From assembly GCA_913051545.1 (NCBI GenBank), contig CAJXCD010000005.1:1-64000 (forward strand): a stretch of 64,000 bases of DNA. Reading direction: 5' to 3'. The position numbers and the translations under genes were made by a program. A model generated the notes under the pieces. That model was given only the letters and a program-made list of their open reading frames with translations. It was not told the DNA's origin and made no database searches. Origin of the DNA: an uncultured Chloroflexota bacterium (GTDB lineage Bacteria > Chloroflexota > Dehalococcoidia > Lucifugimonadales > CAJXCD01). Positions 43,047 to 52,984 of the stretch are shown piece by piece. Within the stretch, counting starts at the first letter, position 1. Every line of letters begins with the position of its first letter.

Positions 43047-44672
43047 ATGAATATTAGCCATATCTACCCTGAACCCAACCGTAAAGAGGCACTGGGAACA
43101 AATGGAGTCATAGCTACTGCACACCCTCTTGCAACTGGCGCAGCTTTACGAATTCTCCAAGATGGTGGAAACGCGTTTGATGCTGCAGTCTCCGCTTTAG
43201 CAACTCTGAATGTAGTTGAACCATACATGTCAGGAATGGGAGGGATAGGTGCCGCACTAGTTCATTCTGCCAGAGAGCAACGCGTACGCGCACTGGATTT
43301 TTCCGGTAAAGCACCTCTCAATTCTGACCCATCTAAATTCGACCATGAAGATCAGAACACTGGGACAAAAGCGCCATTAATTCCTGGAAACGTAGCTGGA
43401 TGGTTTGAACTACTGGAAAACTATGGATCAATGGATAAAAAACGAGTTTTCCAACCCGCTATAGATTATGCCAGATACGGGTTCCCTGTCACTGATTACA
43501 ATCACAGACACTTCACGGCGCACTCTGCAAGAGTATTGAAATTTCCTGAAGGGAAATCAATGATATACCCCTCAGGTAAACCCCTGATGCCAGGTGATAT
43601 TTTAAAAATGCCTGCGTTGGCAAATTCATTGGAACGCATATCGATGTATGGGAAAGACGACTTCTATACTGGAGAGATTGCAAACAAAATAATTGATTCA
43701 ATGAAAAACTCAGGTGGTATATTGACATCTGAAGACCTCGCAAATTACGAGGTAAATTGGACAGACCCTATATCTATAGAATATTCAGGACATCAGATAT
43801 TTACAATTCCACCCAATTCAAGTGCATTTCAAGTTCTTCAAACCCTGAAAATGGTGGAACACAACATAAACTATAATCTCTCCTATGAACATCCCGCTAA
43901 CCTTCATACCATGATAGAGTCTGTAAAACTCTGTATTGCAGACAGGGTTTTACACTCAGGAGACCCGAATTTTGTTGAAGTACCTCTAGAGATACTACTG
44001 TCAGACAAATATATCTCCCAGCGATGTACGTTGATTAACCCGATGACTGCAATGGTAAATGCTGGAGACCAATATCTGAAATCGAGACCAGAAAATGCTA
44101 TCGAAGCTGGCTCCCTGTCTGGATTAACTACACATCTGTCTGTAGCAGACAGAGACGGCAATGTCGTTAGCGTCACTCAGACATTAGGTGGTGGATTCGG
44201 ATCAGCTTTCGCGGTTCCAGGCACTGGGATTTTCCTAAATAACATGATTTCGTTTTTTGACTTAGATTCAGAAAGTAAAAACGTAATGAGCCCAAATAAA
44301 AGAGTGGACTTTCCGGTAGCTCCAACACAGATTTTTAAAAATGGCAATTTCTTTGTAAGTATCGGTACTCCTGGTGGCCATACGATTCTACAAACTACTC
44401 CGCAGATGATAATTAATATACTCAACTACGATATGAGCATCCAGCAAGCTATCGAAGCTCCACGTTTTTCAACTACTAGTAGAATAGGCGTTGGAATGGA
44501 GGAACGTTTCCCTCGACACATCCGCAGATCCCTGGATTTACGTGGACATGAAATAGATATTTTAGATGCATGGAACATTGGCGGTGCGCAGGGAGTATTA
44601 GTTGATTCTGACAAAGGAGTATTCTATGGTGGAGCGGACCCTAGGCGAGATGGTCTGGCCTTAGCATACTAG
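43047..44672 (+). CDS. Gamma-glutamyltransferase family protein
   Basis: Ntn hydrolase of the gamma-glutamyltranspeptidase family, cleaving or transferring gamma-glutamyl groups from glutathione-like compounds. Seen: GVIATAHPLATGAALRILQDGGNAFDAAVSA at the N-terminus, MGGIGAALV, the self-cleavage site before the Thr nucleophile in SGLTTHLSVADRDGNVVS, and GGGFGSAFAVPGTGIFLNNMISFF. No signal peptide is seen, whereas classical Ggt is periplasmic. The start was set to ATG 43047, with AAGGTG six bases upstream. Confidence 0.9.
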   Translation: MNISHIYPEPNRKEALGTNGVIATAHPLATGAALRILQDGGNAFDAAVSALATLNVVEPYMSGMGGIGAALVHSAREQRVRALDFSGKAPLNSDPSKFDHEDQNTGTKAPLIPGNVAGWFELLENYGSMDKKRVFQPAIDYARYGFPVTDYNHRHFTAHSARVLKFPEGKSMIYPSGKPLMPGDILKMPALANSLERISMYGKDDFYTGEIANKIIDSMKNSGGILTSEDLANYEVNWTDPISIEYSGHQIFTIPPNSSAFQVLQTLKMVEHNINYNLSYEHPANLHTMIESVKLCIADRVLHSGDPNFVEVPLEILLSDKYISQRCTLINPMTAMVNAGDQYLKSRPENAIEAGSLSGLTTHLSVADRDGNVVSVTQTLGGGFGSAFAVPGTGIFLNNMISFFDLDSESKNVMSPNKRVDFPVAPTQIFKNGNFFVSIGTPGGHTILQTTPQMIINILNYDMSIQQAIEAPRFSTTSRIGVGMEERFPRHIRRSLDLRGHEIDILDAWNIGGAQGVLVDSDKGVFYGGADPRRDGLALAY

Positions 44673-44702
44673 CTCAATCCTAGAATACTTTAGGAGGATT
44701 AC

Positions 44703-45689
44703 ATGACACGTAAAAAGGTGTTTATGACGCGTAATTATCACCCGGATGCAACCGAACTATTAAAAGAACATTATGACGTGGATATATGGCAGGAAAACAA
44801 CACTCCACCCTACGACATTCTACGTGAAAAGGTAGAAAACTGTAGCGCGATTTTCATTGAATCATATGACAAAATTGATTCTGAATTATTATCTTCCTCG
44901 AAGGAACTTGAGATAATATCTACTAGAGCTGTAGGAACAGATAACATAGACATTGCAGCTGCCACTGCGCAAGGCGTTTTAGTAGCAAATACTCCAGGTG
45001 TGCTCGAAAATGCGTGTGCTGACTTCACATGGGCACTAATGCTTGATATTGCCAGGAGAATTTCATTTAGTGACCGGTCTGTAAGAGATGGAAAATGGAC
45101 GAAACTTGACCAGTTACCATACCTTAGCACCGATATTCATGGAAAAACTCTAGGCATAGTTGGCCTGGGAGGAATTGGATACAGAGTTGCTAAGCGCGCT
45201 ACTGGATTTGACATGCGAATTATATACCATTCCAGAACTAGAAAACGGGAGATCGAAACGGAACTTGGACTAGAGTGGGCAGAAAATCTAGAACTTGTTC
45301 TTAAAAGTTCTGACTACTTATCCCTTCATATGCCATTAACTCCCGAAACGGAACATATGATAGGTGAATATGAGTTAAATAAAATGAAAAAAGAAGCATT
45401 TTTGATCAATACTAGCCGCGGGCGTACCGTAGACCAACATGCTCTTACTAAGGCTCTAATCGAAAAGAAGATTGCTGGTGCAGCACTAGATGTCACAGAC
45501 CCAGAACCTATACCTAAAAACGATCTGCTAACTACCCTGCCAAACGTTGTCATAACACCACATATAGCTAGTGCAAGCACTGAGAATTTTGCAAATATGG
45601 CTAAAATGGCCGCTCAAAATATCATTGCAGCACTATCAAATACACCTATGCCTTCATGTCTAAACCCAGATGCATATCAATACCGATAA
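44703..45689 (+). CDS. D-isomer 2-hydroxyacid dehydrogenase (glyoxylate/hydroxypyruvate reductase-like)
   Basis: NAD(P)-dependent reductase of 2-oxoacids such as glyoxylate or hydroxypyruvate. Seen: the NAD-binding motif GLGGIGYRVAKR, and the catalytic Arg in NTSRGRTVD, Glu in DVTDPEP and His in TPHIASAS. The 328 aa length fits. An AGGAGG ribosome site precedes the ATG. The end overlaps the next gene by 20 bases, so the two are likely co-translated. Confidence 0.9.
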   Translation: MTRKKVFMTRNYHPDATELLKEHYDVDIWQENNTPPYDILREKVENCSAIFIESYDKIDSELLSSSKELEIISTRAVGTDNIDIAAATAQGVLVANTPGVLENACADFTWALMLDIARRISFSDRSVRDGKWTKLDQLPYLSTDIHGKTLGIVGLGGIGYRVAKRATGFDMRIIYHSRTRKREIETELGLEWAENLELVLKSSDYLSLHMPLTPETEHMIGEYELNKMKKEAFLINTSRGRTVDQHALTKALIEKKIAGAALDVTDPEPIPKNDLLTTLPNVVITPHIASASTENFANMAKMAAQNIIAALSNTPMPSCLNPDAYQYR

Positions 45690-47625
45690 CTATGATGTGG
45701 CAAACCCAAATCAAGCCACGCCAGAAATAGCCCTAAGACTAAAATCGGTCTTTGATGTACAACTTTCCCCTGACAAAAAATTTGTGGCCTACGTCGTAGG
45801 AAATAATTATACGGAACCTGGCAAACCAGCAAAATCTAGCATATGGATCGCGAATAATCACAGAAATGAAGAACGTCGGGTCACATACCAATCAGTCTCT
45901 GACATATCCCCGAGATGGTCACCAGACGGGAGAAGTTTCGCATTCCTATCAAAAAACCTTGCGGACGAAACGTACGAAATCTTCATCCAAAATATAGATG
46001 AAGATACTGCTCAGCGGGCAATCGATAATAACATTCAATCGAATCTTCCTGACTCCATACAATCTATACAGTGGTGTCCGGAAGGTAAAAGCATATCCTT
46101 TCTCGGTAAGAATCCCAAAAACCAATCTAAAAATGAGAAATACATCCAAGGCGATGATGCAATTGAATCACATGACAGCCAGAGATTCTTGCAACTTTAC
46201 ACAGTCAATCTCCACTCAGGAAAAGTTAAATGCATATCTCCAGACGGTCTTCAAATTTGGGAGGCATCCCTCTCTCCTAATGGTGATAGATTTGCTGCTA
46301 TTGTCTCAGACTATCCATCCGAAGGCAGTTGGTACAAAAGTAGACTGGTAACATTTTCAAGATATGGCAATTCAATAAAAACTTTATATTCATCAAGTCG
46401 ACAGATTGCTTCACCCGTGTGGTCCCCCAATAACAAATCCATAGCCTTCCTTGCATCAACCTGGAGTGACATTGGATTAAATGCTGGAAGCTTAATATCT
46501 ATATCGGCTAAAGATGGGTCTGTTTATTTCAAATCTGATTCTCCAGTTAGCACCCATAATATTACATGGCTTCAAAACAACGAAACCATACTGACTATTT
46601 CTCACAGATTTTCTGGATCGGAACTTGCAATTGAAAATCTGTCAAATGGTAATAAAAAGGTACTGTGGAAGGGATCTGAAACTATCACAGGTTCTGGTTC
46701 AGTCGTCCAAGATAATGAAGGAATATCCTTCGCAGTTACAAGAGAAAATTCTGACGAATCCCCAGACCCCTGGCTAATCCGCAACCTAGAAGACCAAATC
46801 TCATGGGAAAGAATCACAATAACAAACCCAAAATCTGCAGATATTGTACTTGGAATAACAGAAGAAATCAGATGGACAGGGGCTCACGGATTGGAAATAC
46901 AGGGGTTACTAATACGTCCAAATCATAAGGAAGGTCCCTATCCAATGGTCACTGTAATACATGGAGGCCCCACATGGGCTCACCTAAACCTATACTATGC
47001 AATGGATTCATGGTTTCAATCCTTAGTTGCACATGGGATAGCAGTTTTTCTACCAAATCCCCGTGGTAGCACCGGAAGGGGATTAGAATTTGCTGAAGCC
47101 AATATAGGAGAATTAGGTGACACGGACTGGGATGATGTCTTAAATGGCATAAAATACTGCGTGAAAAATGAATTAGCAAATTCAGATAAACTTGGAATTG
47201 CAGGAAGTAGTTATGGTGGATTCTTGGCCGCTTGGGGAATAACTCAAACTGATATTTTTAAAGCTGCAGTGCTAAAAGCTGGAATATATGACTGGCGTTC
47301 TTTTCATGGTACTACGCTGATACCAGAATGGGATCAAATTCATAATGGACAAGCAGACCCTTGGGATCCAGATGGCATCTATAGCACCCATTCGCCGATA
47401 GCTCATATACGTAATGTTAAAACGCCAACTCTGATATTACATGGCACGAATGACAAAGCAGTTCCAGTTGAGCAATCCTGTATACTCTACCGGGCATTGT
47501 TAGACCTTCAAGTAGAAGCAAGAATGGTTCTATATCCTCGAGAAGGTCACAGTATAAGAGAGCACTTGCACAAACTTGATCTTATGCAACGCTCAATCAC
47601 ATGGTTTTGTGAAAAATTGAAATAA
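45670..47625 (+). CDS. S9 family peptidase (acylaminoacyl-peptidase-like)
   Basis: Predicted serine peptidase of the prolyl-oligopeptidase family. Seen: an N-terminal beta-propeller with WD40-like PD repeats (SPRWSPDGRSFAFLS, SPVWSPNNKSIAFLA), then an alpha/beta-hydrolase domain with nucleophile Ser in GIAGSSYGGFLAAW, Asp in HGTNDKAVP and His in YPREGHSIRE. The 651 aa length is typical. No signal peptide, so cytoplasmic. The ATG at 45670 lies within the end of the previous gene. Confidence 0.92.
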   Translation: MHINTDNYDVANPNQATPEIALRLKSVFDVQLSPDKKFVAYVVGNNYTEPGKPAKSSIWIANNHRNEERRVTYQSVSDISPRWSPDGRSFAFLSKNLADETYEIFIQNIDEDTAQRAIDNNIQSNLPDSIQSIQWCPEGKSISFLGKNPKNQSKNEKYIQGDDAIESHDSQRFLQLYTVNLHSGKVKCISPDGLQIWEASLSPNGDRFAAIVSDYPSEGSWYKSRLVTFSRYGNSIKTLYSSSRQIASPVWSPNNKSIAFLASTWSDIGLNAGSLISISAKDGSVYFKSDSPVSTHNITWLQNNETILTISHRFSGSELAIENLSNGNKKVLWKGSETITGSGSVVQDNEGISFAVTRENSDESPDPWLIRNLEDQISWERITITNPKSADIVLGITEEIRWTGAHGLEIQGLLIRPNHKEGPYPMVTVIHGGPTWAHLNLYYAMDSWFQSLVAHGIAVFLPNPRGSTGRGLEFAEANIGELGDTDWDDVLNGIKYCVKNELANSDKLGIAGSSYGGFLAAWGITQTDIFKAAVLKAGIYDWRSFHGTTLIPEWDQIHNGQADPWDPDGIYSTHSPIAHIRNVKTPTLILHGTNDKAVPVEQSCILYRALLDLQVEARMVLYPREGHSIREHLHKLDLMQRSITWFCEKLK

Positions 47626-47645
47626 CCGTATGTTGGAGGTTTTCA

Positions 47646-48536
47646 ATGTCTATCAAAGTAGGCGTCGCTTCAGGCACTTGGGGTATAGGCCCTGTGGAAA
47701 TACCAGGACAAATCCCCTGGAACGTGTTCTTGGACGAGACTAAACTTGCAGGCTATAAATATATAGAAGCAGGACATTACGGATATCTCCCAACCGATCC
47801 CACGACCCTACTCAACGAATTGGCCCAAAGAGATATTCAGGTAATCGCTAGCACCGTTATGAACGGCCATTTGGACAAGCCTGACGACTGGCCTTCAGTA
47901 AAATCAGAACTCATGCTCGCTGGTAAGGTCGGGGCATCGTTGGGTGCAAAACACATAGTTTTAATAGATGACTTTTACTCATCCGAAAATAGGCTTCCTG
48001 AAACATCTGACAGAATTCTAACGGATGAGGGATGGAAACACCTGATAGAAACAACCCATAAAATCGCAGACATATCTAAGGAAGAATTTGGATTAGATAT
48101 AGCCTTTCACTCCCATGGGGACACCCATATCGAGACAACAGAACAGATTGAAAGGTTCTTGGAAGACACTGATCCTAACAAGGTCTCTCTATGCCTGGAT
48201 ACTGGACACCTTAACTATGGAGGAGGTAACTCCGTAGACTTCATGAAAAAACATCACGAGCGTGTTTCTTACATGCACTTTAAAGATGTAAACACTGAGA
48301 TTTTGGAAAGAGTAAAATCAGATAATATATCGATCCAAGATGCAACTACAATGGGCGTATTTTGTGACCTGGGTGAGGGCAACGTGAATTACCCAGACTT
48401 AGGCAAAGTCTTGAACGATATTGAATATAGCGGTTGGGTTATCGCTGAGCTAGACATGGGCACGCCTGTAACAAGGTCTCCTCTCAAAGCTGCTACTAAG
48501 GCACGCAAATATCTTGAGAGTGTTGGTGTTGGTTAA
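47646..48536 (+). CDS. Sugar phosphate isomerase/epimerase family protein (IolE-like)
   Basis: Predicted TIM-barrel enzyme of the xylose isomerase-like superfamily; the substrate is likely a sugar or inositol derivative. Seen: GVASGTWGIGP at the start, LAGYKYIEAGHYGYLPTD, the metal-site segments DIAFHSHGDTHIET, LCLDTGHLNYGG and YMHFKDV, and WVIAELDMG near the end. The 296 aa length fits. TTGGAGG lies upstream of the ATG. It ends the acs-to-isomerase run and may share a transcript with the two genes before it. Confidence 0.87.
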   Translation: MSIKVGVASGTWGIGPVEIPGQIPWNVFLDETKLAGYKYIEAGHYGYLPTDPTTLLNELAQRDIQVIASTVMNGHLDKPDDWPSVKSELMLAGKVGASLGAKHIVLIDDFYSSENRLPETSDRILTDEGWKHLIETTHKIADISKEEFGLDIAFHSHGDTHIETTEQIERFLEDTDPNKVSLCLDTGHLNYGGGNSVDFMKKHHERVSYMHFKDVNTEILERVKSDNISIQDATTMGVFCDLGEGNVNYPDLGKVLNDIEYSGWVIAELDMGTPVTRSPLKAATKARKYLESVGVG

Positions 48537-48740
48537 AGATGTTGCCCCATATCAGTCTCAGGCTGTTGAAATTGGAAAGTATTTCAGGGATAGATTAGGT
48601 GTCTATAAGTTGGATTTCTCAGTGTGAGATTCAGCACACACTTCCAATCTTGATTCTTGAATAACAGGACAGACTGTCGATTTTGAGATATCGGACACTT
48701 GAGGAATCTGTTAAAACTATTGATTTCGTGCCTGGCTTAA

Positions 48741-48815
48741 TGGAGCGGGAGAAGGGGTTCGAACCCTCGACCTCGTCCTTGGCAAGGACGCGCTCTACCG
48801 CTGAGCTACTCCCGC
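48741..48815 (-). tRNA. tRNA-Gly(GCC)
   Basis: A 75-nt minus-strand cloverleaf: acceptor GCGGGAG/CTCCCGC, D-arm AGCTCAGCGGTAGAGC, anticodon loop TTGCCAA (GCC), T-loop GTTCGAACC, discriminator T and encoded CCA. It follows tRNA-Phe by 15 bases and is probably co-transcribed. Confidence 0.97.
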
Positions 48816-48830
48816 TCAAAACTAAAGGAG

Positions 48831-48903
48831 TGCCGAGGGCCAGAATCGAACTGGCGACACCAGCGTTTTCAGCGCTGTGCTCTACCGACTGAGCTACCTC
48901 GGC
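48831..48903 (-). tRNA. tRNA-Phe(GAA)
   Basis: A 73-nt minus-strand cloverleaf: acceptor GCCGAGG/CCTCGGC, D-arm AGCTCAGTCGGTAGAGC, anticodon loop CTGAAAA (GAA), T-loop GTTCGATTC and discriminator A. CCA is not encoded, unlike the two other tRNAs in the window. Its A36-A37-A38 makes it a MiaA/MiaB substrate. Confidence 0.97.
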
Positions 48904-48912
48904 TCAACACCA

Positions 48913-48942
48913 ATGGTAAATTCCGTTAGGTTAGACTGTCAA
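48913..48942 (-). promoter_or_regulatory. tRNA-Phe/Gly promoter
   Basis: On the minus strand TTGACA (48937-48942) and TACCAT (48913-48918) are 18 bp apart, ending 10 bases before the tRNA-Phe 5' end. Confidence 0.6.
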
Positions 48943-49021
48943 GCGATCTATTTGACCATCGAGGGCCAGTTCTAAACTCTAAGATTTGATTCTCCATAGT
49001 CTAAATTAAACGTACCAGGAT

Positions 49022-49036
49022 TGTGTTAATAACACA
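49022..49036 (+). promoter_or_regulatory. Short palindrome upstream of the DUF1501 gene
   Basis: TGTGTT-AAT-AACACA is a perfect 6-bp inverted repeat 136 bases before the DUF1501 start. It could be a regulator site for the following gene block. No clear promoter pair was identified, except a weak TTGCGA...TAAATT near 49077. Confidence 0.3.
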
Positions 49037-49171
49037 CTTAATATTAAACAGATTTAACTCAACCAGAGTTTAGGTCTTGCGAGCATATTCAGTTTGCTGT
49101 AAATTATCTCTGTCTCTTGGCACGATATGGATTAACTAATATTTCGAAGAACTTAGGTGTAGGAGGTAATA

Positions 49172-50305
49172 ATGTCCTCGAGTAGTAACGAAAGAAACTT
49201 GGTAGTAATACAATTATCTGGTGGAAATGACTATCTCAATACTCTAGTACCATATAACAATGGACTCTACTACGACTACCGAAGTAGTGTGAGAATAGAG
49301 CCTGAAGACGTTCTGCCTCTGAATGACGAGGTCGGATTCAGAGGTAATATGGGTCCCGTCAAAAGACTCTGGGACGAGAATGCTGTCGCGATAATAAACG
49401 GGATAGGATACCCCGTCCCAAACCGCTCTCACTTCCGATCTATGGACATTTGGCACACCGCTCTGCCAGAAGATATTGGAACGGAGGGTTGGCTGGGACG
49501 ATCAATTCGTGAGATAGACCCAAAGGGTGAGAATGTATTAACTGGAGTTAATTTTGGGCGGGGATTACCAAGGGCCCTAGGATGTAGAGGCGTCCCTGTA
49601 GCGTCCGTAGGAAACCTGGAAACCTATGGACTTTTCCCTGATATAGGGGATGAAAATTTACGGAAATATGCTCTTGACACCTTTGCGAAAATGTATGGTG
49701 GAGCAAACGGTGGAGATGCAGTGATGGAATTCCTAGGACAGACTGGCACAGACGCTCTCAAAGGCGCAGACATCCTCCGAACTGCTCCTGAAAAATACAA
49801 CTCTTCAGTGGAATATGCTGCGAATCCTATAGCTCAAAGTCTGAAAAGTGTAGCCCAAGTAATGTTTGCTGATCTAGGCACTCGAATTTACTACACACAG
49901 CACGGCAGCTTCGACACACATGCAGGCGAAATTGAATCACACACAAAACTGTGGGATGAAGTTGGTGGTGGAATTGGAGACTTCATGGATGACCTCCGCG
50001 AGCATGGCCATGCTGAAAACACTTCAATATTAGTTTTCTCAGAATTTGGAAGACGCATAAAAGACAATGGGTCAGGAACCGATCACGGATCAGGGGGAGT
50101 TGCGTTCATGATAGGCGATCAGGTTAATGGCGGAATGTACGGAGAATATCCATCGCTGGAAGAGGAAGATCAATTAGAAGGTGATCTTCATTTCAATAAT
50201 GATTTCCGGCAGACGTACACATCTATCCTGGAACAATGGCTAAAGTTAGATGCTGAGCCCATAGTGAACGGTAAATTTGAACCTTTCGGACTATTCTCCA
50301 GCTAG
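49172..50305 (+). CDS. DUF1501 family protein, no export signal
   Basis: Member of the DUF1501 family, related to the alkaline phosphatase/sulfatase superfamily; function unknown. Seen: LVVIQLSGGNDYLNTLVPYNN at the N-terminus, YYTQHGSFDTHAGEIESHTKLW in the middle, and VFSEFGRRIKDNGSGTDHGSGGVAFMIG with the conserved metal-site-like DHG. It is 377 aa. Most DUF1501 proteins carry a Tat signal, but this one begins MSSSSNERNLVV with none. AGGAGG lies upstream. It is the first gene of a five- or six-gene plus-strand block with DUF1800 and NHL genes. Confidence 0.9.
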   Translation: MSSSSNERNLVVIQLSGGNDYLNTLVPYNNGLYYDYRSSVRIEPEDVLPLNDEVGFRGNMGPVKRLWDENAVAIINGIGYPVPNRSHFRSMDIWHTALPEDIGTEGWLGRSIREIDPKGENVLTGVNFGRGLPRALGCRGVPVASVGNLETYGLFPDIGDENLRKYALDTFAKMYGGANGGDAVMEFLGQTGTDALKGADILRTAPEKYNSSVEYAANPIAQSLKSVAQVMFADLGTRIYYTQHGSFDTHAGEIESHTKLWDEVGGGIGDFMDDLREHGHAENTSILVFSEFGRRIKDNGSGTDHGSGGVAFMIGDQVNGGMYGEYPSLEEEDQLEGDLHFNNDFRQTYTSILEQWLKLDAEPIVNGKFEPFGLFSS

Positions 50306-50335
50306 AATTCCACATACATCAAATGGAGGACTTAA

Positions 50336-51775
50336 ATGGCAGACCGTAAAGTCTCAGAAATGGCTCATCTAATGAGACGAGCGGGATTCGGAGCAACACG
50401 TGACGAACTATCTGACCTTGTTGACCAAGGCTATGAAGCAACTGTGGATGCCCTTTTGAATCCTGCCAGTGATGAACGTATCCCTGATGATTTGATAAGG
50501 AGGTACCATCCAAGCCAATCAGCAATGATGGATCGAGGCAGCACTGCAGCTAACTGGCTGTACAGGATGATCTCAACCAAAGCGCCCCTTCATGAGAAGA
50601 CAGCCCTCTTCTGGCATGGCATTTTTGCTACCGGCTATCCAAAAGTCATGCACGGAAAATTAATCGCCGACCAAGTGAAAATGTTCCGGTCACATGGCTT
50701 AGGAAGCTTCAAAACACTACTGGTGGAACTCTCCAGGGATCCAGCGATGATTCTGTGGTTAGATAATAAAGATAACCATAAGGATTCAATTAATGAGAAT
50801 TACGGGCGAGAATTACTAGAACTATTCTCGATGGGTGTAGGGAACTACACTGAAGAAGATGTTAAAGAATGTGCTAAAGCTTTCACAGGCTGGACTATCG
50901 AAAATGAAGAATATATGTCTATTAAAGCAAATAATGATTCTATTTGGCCATATGGAAGATTGGCTGGAAGATTCGAATTCCTTAATGAAGATCATGACGA
51001 TGGAAACCGAGAATTCCTAGGTAATAGTGGGCATTTAGAGGGAAACGACATAATTGACATCATATGCGCGCATCCTGCAACATCTCGGTTCATATCTAGA
51101 CACCTCTACAATTTCTTTGTAGCTGATGAACCACAAGTTCCTGCGTGGCCACACACCCCACCCAAAGATCCAGAAGCAATAAACATTCTATCGAATGCTT
51201 ACTTTGAGAGCGATTACAATATTGGGCATATGCTAAAAGTACTATTTACTTCAGATTTCTTTAGGTCTGAAGAAAGTTGGTATCAGAAGGTTAAAAGCCC
51301 AGCTGAATTGGTAGCAGGAGTGAGTCGTTTAACGTGTGAATTCACTTCGCCTTCGAGAGCAATTGAGGATAGAAATCTTCAGATGACGGTCATGGGACAA
51401 GAATTGATCAACCCTCCCTCCGTTGAAGGCTGGCACACTGGTTCTGAATGGTTGAATACAGGGACCGTTGTGGAAAGAATCAATTTTTCGGCAGAGCAAT
51501 TAGGGGACACTAGCAAACCGGGCGTTCAAACTATGATCAACAATATAGTCCTGCAAAATAGTGGAGTGACTTCACCAGAACACATAGTAGATAGTTGCCT
51601 CGACCAATTAGGAGGGTATTCAGTTTCAAACCTAACCAGATCTTCAGTAGTCGATATGGCCTCTAAATTAGGGAATTTGAGTATAGATAATGGTCAGACA
51701 GATCAGACAACCAAAGACAAGTTGGGACAAATATTAGCAGTTCTGGCATCGGTACCCGAGTTCCAACGCGGATAG
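50336..51775 (+). CDS. DUF1800 family protein, first copy
   Basis: Helical protein of the DUF1800 family, usually found beside DUF1501; function unknown. Seen: MAHLMRRAGFGATRDEL at the start, LFWHGIFATGY, MILWLDNKDNHKDSINENYGRELLELFSMGVGNY, AFTGW, and NPPSVEGWHTGSEWLNTG, all family blocks. It is 479 aa with no signal peptide. It follows DUF1501 after 30 bases with a GGAGG site. It is clearly paralogous to the gene at 52985. Confidence 0.93.
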   Translation: MADRKVSEMAHLMRRAGFGATRDELSDLVDQGYEATVDALLNPASDERIPDDLIRRYHPSQSAMMDRGSTAANWLYRMISTKAPLHEKTALFWHGIFATGYPKVMHGKLIADQVKMFRSHGLGSFKTLLVELSRDPAMILWLDNKDNHKDSINENYGRELLELFSMGVGNYTEEDVKECAKAFTGWTIENEEYMSIKANNDSIWPYGRLAGRFEFLNEDHDDGNREFLGNSGHLEGNDIIDIICAHPATSRFISRHLYNFFVADEPQVPAWPHTPPKDPEAINILSNAYFESDYNIGHMLKVLFTSDFFRSEESWYQKVKSPAELVAGVSRLTCEFTSPSRAIEDRNLQMTVMGQELINPPSVEGWHTGSEWLNTGTVVERINFSAEQLGDTSKPGVQTMINNIVLQNSGVTSPEHIVDSCLDQLGGYSVSNLTRSSVVDMASKLGNLSIDNGQTDQTTKDKLGQILAVLASVPEFQRG

Positions 51776-51804
51776 GAAAGAAAAAACAGATTTCATCAAA
51801 CGTC

Positions 51805-51829
51805 GGTATTGGGAAAACATCCCAATATC
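51805..51829 (+). terminator. Hairpin after the first DUF1800 gene
   Basis: GGTATTGGGA (51805-51814) pairs with TCCCAATATC (51820-51829), including one G-U pair, around a 5-base loop. The following sequence, AATTTGG, lacks a strong T run, so this may be a weak terminator or an mRNA processing/stabilising hairpin in the gap before the NHL gene. Confidence 0.4.
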
Positions 51830-51901
51830 AATTTGGTCCTAGAATTTCTTTGTCAGCGTTTTGTGTAAACAATGTGTAAAAATTGAGGAGTTAGAGGAAA
51901 A

Positions 51902-52930
51902 ATGACTTCGACACAAGTCCTCTCCAGTTCGGATTCTATGGTGTACAGCCACGCGATAGGGATATGTACCATGCGTGGGCGTGGCTTCTACTGCCCAGTT
52001 GACACAGTAATTGACCCCTCTGGACGAATACTAGTACTCAATAGATCTATAGACAGGGATATAGAAGGAATAAGAGTTACAGTATGCGGGCCCAATAGCG
52101 AATTTTACATGGTATTTGGACATGGTGGAACTGGTAACGGAGAATTTATTTGGCCCTCATCAATCACTTGTGACCGAAGTGGGAATAGCTATATTGCAGA
52201 TCAATACCTTAATAGGATAAGCATTTTTGATCCTGAAGGGAAATTTATATCAAATTGGGGTACCGAGGGTAGTTTGCCCGGTCAGTTCAATGGGCCATCA
52301 GGACTAGCAATGGATCCCGATGACAATTTACTGGTTGTCGATCATTTAAACAATCGGATACAGAAATACACTGCTAGAGGAGAATACATGTCTCAATTCG
52401 GATCTTCCGGACCAGCGGAAGGAGAATTGGATATGCCTTGGGGAATAGATGTAAATTATAAAGGCGAAATATTTATTGCTGACTGGAGAAATGACCGTAT
52501 CCAAGTATTTTCAACCAATGGAGACTTTATTGCCAAATTCGGTGAGTCTGGACAAGAAAATGGCCAGTTAAATAGACCTTCTAGTGTAACTGTAGATACT
52601 CAAGGCTTGATATACATCGCGGACTGGGGTAACGAGAGAATACAGATACTTGATAAAGAAGGTAACTTTGTAACTAAATTGAGAGGTGATGCAGGACTTT
52701 CTAAATGGGCTGATGAGTTCATGACTGCAAATGTTGATGAAGCAACAGCGCGAGAAAATTCTGAAATGGAACCAAACCTACCACACCTGAAAAACGATCC
52801 GCACGAAGAATCTTCTCACATAGAAAAATTGTTCTGGGGTCCTGTATCAGTGAATATCGATTCCGCCGGAAAACTATACGTAACTGAATCCAATCGTCAC
52901 AGGATTCAAGTCTATGATTGGTCAAGATAA
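51902..52930 (+). CDS. NHL-repeat beta-propeller protein, first copy
   Basis: Predicted six-bladed NHL propeller that probably binds a protein or ligand; no enzyme motif is seen. Blades: VDTVIDPSGRILVLNR, WPSSITCDRSGNSYIADQ, NGPSGLAMDPDDNLLVVDH, MPWGIDVNYKGEIFIADWRNDRIQVF, RPSSVTVDTQGLIYIADWGNERIQIL and VSVNIDSAGKLYVTESNRHRIQVY. It has exactly the same length (342 aa) as the copy at 54443. There is no signal peptide. GAGG lies shortly upstream of the ATG. Confidence 0.9.
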   Translation: MTSTQVLSSSDSMVYSHAIGICTMRGRGFYCPVDTVIDPSGRILVLNRSIDRDIEGIRVTVCGPNSEFYMVFGHGGTGNGEFIWPSSITCDRSGNSYIADQYLNRISIFDPEGKFISNWGTEGSLPGQFNGPSGLAMDPDDNLLVVDHLNNRIQKYTARGEYMSQFGSSGPAEGELDMPWGIDVNYKGEIFIADWRNDRIQVFSTNGDFIAKFGESGQENGQLNRPSSVTVDTQGLIYIADWGNERIQILDKEGNFVTKLRGDAGLSKWADEFMTANVDEATARENSEMEPNLPHLKNDPHEESSHIEKLFWGPVSVNIDSAGKLYVTESNRHRIQVYDWSR

Positions 52931-52984
52931 ACGCGTTACATAACCTACAGTTAGGGATTCTTTATTGAATACAGGAGAATCAGA

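Noticed and set aside
42750-43124. 124-aa minus-strand ORF in the gap after acs
   Set aside because: It overlaps the gamma-glutamyltransferase start, has a low-complexity composition and no ribosome site or family motif.
48537-48740. Possible tRNA-Sec (selC) near the tRNA pair, given selB in the window
   Set aside because: No long-acceptor cloverleaf with a TCA anticodon could be found; only tRNA-Phe and tRNA-Gly are present.
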